Below are positions 61,236-64,000 of a stretch of 64,000 nt of DNA, piece by piece. The first letter of the stretch is position 1, and every line of letters starts with the position of its first letter. This stretch comes from an uncultured Lachnospiraceae bacterium. Lineage in GTDB: Bacteria > Bacillota > Clostridia > Lachnospirales > Lachnospiraceae. Location of the stretch: NCBI GenBank assembly GCA_910587085.1, contig CAJUMC010000004.1, positions 1 through 64,000 of the forward strand. The letters are read 5' to 3'. The position numbers were made by a program, and so were the translations under genes. The notes below the pieces were generated by a model that saw nothing but the letters and a program-made list of their open reading frames with translations, had not been told where the DNA came from and made no database searches.

Positions 61236-61921
61236 CAATCATTTCTCCTTGAGAACAGCAGCAGCAGACGGAGCAGCTGCAGGATCGCGGCTGCCGCTGC
61301 CGCCACATAGGTGAGTGCCGCCGCAGAGAGAACCTTTCTCGTCTGGCCGATCTCATCCCCGTACAGAATTCCCATCTCACCGAGTGCGTTCACGGCACGC
61401 CTGGACGCGTTGAACTCTACCGGAAGTGTGACGATCTGGAACAGTACCGAGATGGAGAACATGGCAATGCCGATCATAATGAGTGCCCGGGAGCTGCTGC
61501 TGCTGATAAACAGTCCCAGCAGAATCAGCGGCCATGCAATCTTTGCACCGATGTTCGCCGCCGGCACAATCGCCGTGCGCAGCTTCAGCGGCATGTAGGA
61601 TTTTGCATGCTGGATCGCATGTCCGCACTCGTGTGCCGCAACGCCGACCGCAGCCACGGAGGTTTCCCCGTAAACGCTGTCGGAAAGCCGCAGCACCTTC
61701 TCAGAAGGATCATAATGATCCGTCAATTCTCCTTCGACGTGTTCGATGGAAACATCGTAGATACCGTTCGCATGCAGAAGCTTCTCCGCCGTCTGAGCGC
61801 CCGTCAGCCCCGACCGGCTGTATACCTGCGCGTACTTTGCATAGGTCCTTTTGACCTTTGCTGACGCAAGCAGGCTCAGCACCATGCCGATCAGAACAAA
61901 AATATAAGTCCAGTCATACAT
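61235..61921 (-). CDS. Membrane zinc metallopeptidase, YugP family
   Basis: A 228-residue polytopic protein. The zinc motif HECGHAIQH is near residue 108, with the third ligand probably in EFNASRRA. Hydrophobic helices lie at both ends. Its substrates are unknown. ATG 61921 is preceded by GGGAGGT at better spacing than ATG 61927. The next 240 bases upstream are AT-rich and gene-free. Confidence 0.9.
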   Translation of the reverse strand: MYDWTYIFVLIGMVLSLLASAKVKRTYAKYAQVYSRSGLTGAQTAEKLLHANGIYDVSIEHVEGELTDHYDPSEKVLRLSDSVYGETSVAAVGVAAHECGHAIQHAKSYMPLKLRTAIVPAANIGAKIAWPLILLGLFISSSSSRALIMIGIAMFSISVLFQIVTLPVEFNASRRAVNALGEMGILYGDEIGQTRKVLSAAALTYVAAAAAAILQLLRLLLLFSRRND

Positions 61922-62169
61922 AAGCATACCTCCCTGTCAATTTTCAGTTTTTCAGCTGTCCGGCTGATCAGTCCTTTCGCAGTTCCGCTGTTAAGTTACT
62001 CAGCCTCCCAGCCGGTTTTCTTCCCAAGTACGGGACTCCGCACTTCTTTCATATTTTACCAGCAAAATGCGTTTTTTCTTTTACATTACCATTAAAATTT
62101 TATTAAATTGCATCCCGGGCCCTCGGACTCCGCCCGCCGTCCGGAGCACCGGAAACCAGGGGCTTCCGT

Positions 62170-63126
62170 CTATTTCAAAACCCCGCCTGCCTTTACAGGA
62201 CAGCCGCGCAGAAATTCCTCCGCACTCATCCGGCGCTTGCCCTCCAGCTGCAGTTCCCGCACGTCAAGCAGTCCGTCTCCGGTCAGAATGGAAAAATAAT
62301 CCGTCCCGACCTCTGCCACGGTTCCGCATTCCCATTTTTCCGCGCGGCACAGCTGTCTTAGCTCCTCGGGCAGCTCCCGCACCCCGCAGCGCCACAGCTT
62401 CAGCAGCCTTCCCTCAAGGCCGGTATAGGCGCTCGGCCACGGATTCAGGGCGCGCACTCTGCGCTCAAGCTCAGCGGCCGGCCGCGAAAAATCGAGATAG
62501 CCCATCTCCTTTTTCAGCATTCCCACGTAGGATGCCTGCGCCTCGTCCTGCGGCGTGCGCTGCACCGTTTTATCTGCAATCTGTGCGATCGCCCGGCGAA
62601 GCGCAATGCATCCAGCCGCGGCAAGCTTGTCGTGCAGGCTGCCGCCGGTCTCCTCCGGGGTTATCTCCACCAGCTCCTTGGTAATCATATCCCCGGTATC
62701 GAGCCCTTCGGCCATGTACATGATTGTGACGCCTGTCACCTTCTCGCCGTCCAGGATTGCCCACTGAATGGGGGATGCGCCGCGGTACTTCGGCAGCAGC
62801 GACGCGTGAACATTAATGCAGCCGTATTTCGGCAGCTCCAGAAGCCGCTTCGGCAAAAGCTGGCCGAACGCCGCGACAACAATCAGTTCCGGCGCCAGCC
62901 GCTCCAGCTCCTTAAGGAATGCTTCATCCCTGACCCTCTCCGGCTGGCAGACGGCAAGCCCGTGCGCGAGCGCCGTCTTTTTTACATCGGAGCAGCCGAG
63001 TTCCTTTCCCCTTCCCTTCGGCTTGTCCGGCTGCGTCACTACAGCTGCAATATCGCAGCCGGCCTGCAGCATATCTTCCAGAATTACCGCCGCAATTTCC
63101 GGCGTGCCCATGAAAACAATTTTCAT
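62170..63126 (-). CDS. fmt: Methionyl-tRNA formyltransferase
   Basis: A 318-residue enzyme using 10-formyl-THF, which fhs provides. Motifs: MKIVFMGTPEIAAVIL, NVHASLLPKYRGASPIQWAI with the catalytic His/Asn, and DTGDMI. ATG 63126 follows AGAGGG. It pairs with def in the usual order. Confidence 0.96.
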   Translation of the reverse strand: MKIVFMGTPEIAAVILEDMLQAGCDIAAVVTQPDKPKGRGKELGCSDVKKTALAHGLAVCQPERVRDEAFLKELERLAPELIVVAAFGQLLPKRLLELPKYGCINVHASLLPKYRGASPIQWAILDGEKVTGVTIMYMAEGLDTGDMITKELVEITPEETGGSLHDKLAAAGCIALRRAIAQIADKTVQRTPQDEAQASYVGMLKKEMGYLDFSRPAAELERRVRALNPWPSAYTGLEGRLLKLWRCGVRELPEELRQLCRAEKWECGTVAEVGTDYFSILTGDGLLDVRELQLEGKRRMSAEEFLRGCPVKAGGVLK

Positions 63127-63296
63127 ATTCCCTCTCATTCCGCCGCTCAGGCAGCACTTTAATTAAGGAAAGCCCTGTTTATGCACAGACGCCGTATCCG
63201 TTAAAAAATCTATGTCCTTTCCGCTGTGCGCCCGTGAACTCCATCGTTCCGTTTCCGGCCTTTTGGCGCCTGTTTCATGGGCTGAGCTCAGGACTT

Positions 63297-63782
63297 TTAT
63301 TCTTCTTCCATTTCCATCCGCGCGTCGTGCAGCTCGCCCTCCACCTTCTCCACATAAAGAATTCCCTCCAGATGGTCGAGCTCATGGCAGATCGCACGCG
63401 CCAGAAGCTCCGTACCCTCCAGCTCAAACTCCTGCAGCTCGCGGTTTTTCGCCCGCACCTTTACGTAGTTCGGCCTCGTCACGGTACCGACCTTTCCCGG
63501 CACACTCAGGCATCCCTCGCCCCCGGTCTGTTCCCCGGAGGTCTCAAGAATCACCGGATTGATCAGCACGATCGGCTGATCAGCCTCCTCGGATACATCA
63601 ATCACCACGACCCGCTTCAAAACACCAACCTGCGGCGCCGCCAGCCCCACGCCGTCGGCCTCATACATTGTTTCCAGCATATCGTCGATCAGCGCGGAAA
63701 TCCTTCCGTTCATCTCCGTGATCTCCTTCGCCTGCTTTGTGAGAATGCTGTCTCCCCATTTTCTGATCTGCCTGATTGCCAT
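63297..63782 (-). CDS. def: Peptide deformylase
   Basis: A 161-residue metalloenzyme. The three motifs are intact: GVGLAAPQ, EGCLS and HELDH, with metal ligands Cys and the two His. It removes the formyl group added through fmt. A stretch of about 170 bases without a gene separates it from fmt. Confidence 0.97.
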   Translation of the reverse strand: MAIRQIRKWGDSILTKQAKEITEMNGRISALIDDMLETMYEADGVGLAAPQVGVLKRVVVIDVSEEADQPIVLINPVILETSGEQTGGEGCLSVPGKVGTVTRPNYVKVRAKNRELQEFELEGTELLARAICHELDHLEGILYVEKVEGELHDARMEMEEE

Positions 63783-63807
63783 AATCTGCCTCTCCCTTAT
63801 GTCTCTC

Positions 63808-64000
63808 TTAATATCCGCTCATCGGATTAAAATCAAATTGAACGCTCACATTCTTAAAATGCTCCGAATATAATATATATCCTTCGAGGAAATTTTTCAA
63901 GGCCGCAAGCGCATTATAATTTCCGTGCTTAAAATAAAGCATCCTCCGGAACAGATCCTTTGCTTTTGCGAGCGATGCTGGAACCGGCCCGATCAGCGTC
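63808..64000 (-). CDS. priA: Primosomal protein PriA, C-terminal end (partial)
   Basis: The minus strand at the window edge reads TLIGPVPASLAKAKDLFRR, then a tail ending VSVQFDFNPMSGY and a TAA stop (63808-63810). This is the conserved C-terminal end of the replication restart helicase PriA, which normally lies upstream of def. The rest lies outside the window. Confidence 0.85.
   Translation of the reverse strand, partial: TLIGPVPASLAKAKDLFRRMLYFKHGNYNALAALKNFLEGYILYSEHFKNVSVQFDFNPMSGY

Overview
The window looks like chromosome from a spore-forming, Gram-positive anaerobe of the Clostridia, most likely Lachnospiraceae. The evidence is a dcw cluster running mraZ-rsmH-ftsL-two PBPs-murD-ftsW-murA-ftsQ-ftsZ and leading directly into spoIIGA-sigE; a priA-def-fmt-rsmB-rlmN-prpC-prkC-rsgA-rpe-thiN operon; formate-tetrahydrofolate ligase; and a Gram-positive type IV pilus locus with no secretin. 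This is inferred from gene content and order; no database search was possible. Nearly all intact genes lie on the minus strand, as expected on one replichore. The housekeeping parts are GC-rich by eye; the accessory parts (about 1-4.9 kb, 16.6-18 kb and 19.4-23.6 kb) are visibly more AT-rich.

Layout. 0-4.4 kb: a wrecked three-gene ABC exporter with a truncated ATPase, a frameshifted permease and a second permease split by a complete insertion sequence with a 5-bp target duplication. 4.7-5.0 kb: tRNA-Leu(CAA) with promoter and terminator. 5.1-16.6 kb: type IV pilus assembly locus on the minus strand (major pilin, prepilin peptidase, PilM-PilN fusion, PilO-like, three pseudopilins, a PilX-like protein and a large DUF5057-like secreted protein), without motor ATPases or platform protein. 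17-23 kb: methyltransferase, metallophosphoesterase, tRNA-Glu(CTC), then an operon of an XRE-TPR regulator, a degenerate receiver protein and an ABC exporter. 23-25 kb: a tetR pseudogene with an amber codon, fused by deletion to an N-terminally truncated beta-glucuronidase. 25-33 kb: a CmpB-like membrane protein, a HAD-GNAT fusion, a GTN-repeat lipoprotein, an uncharacterised two-gene DNA repair/modification pair (radical SAM plus DUF4130) behind a near-perfect SOS box, a GH10 xylanase lipoprotein and a DUF4867 protein. 33-35 kb: fhs. 35-50 kb: the division and sporulation cluster. 50-64 kb: lgt, ychF and the Ser/Thr kinase-phosphatase/translation operon, which carries an unusual PilZ gene between rpe and thiN.

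How the parts work together. The 35-50 kb block makes the septum and, through SpoIIGA processing pro-SigmaE, couples division to sporulation. MraZ probably represses its own promoter through four GTGG repeats spaced exactly 10 bp apart. The 53-64 kb block joins protein maturation (def, fmt), rRNA modification (rsmB, rlmN), ribosome assembly (rsgA) and PASTA-kinase signalling. The best candidates for an undescribed system are the SOS-linked radical SAM/DUF4130 pair, the XRE-TPR/pseudo-receiver/ABC operon, and the pilus locus with its structured RNA elements.
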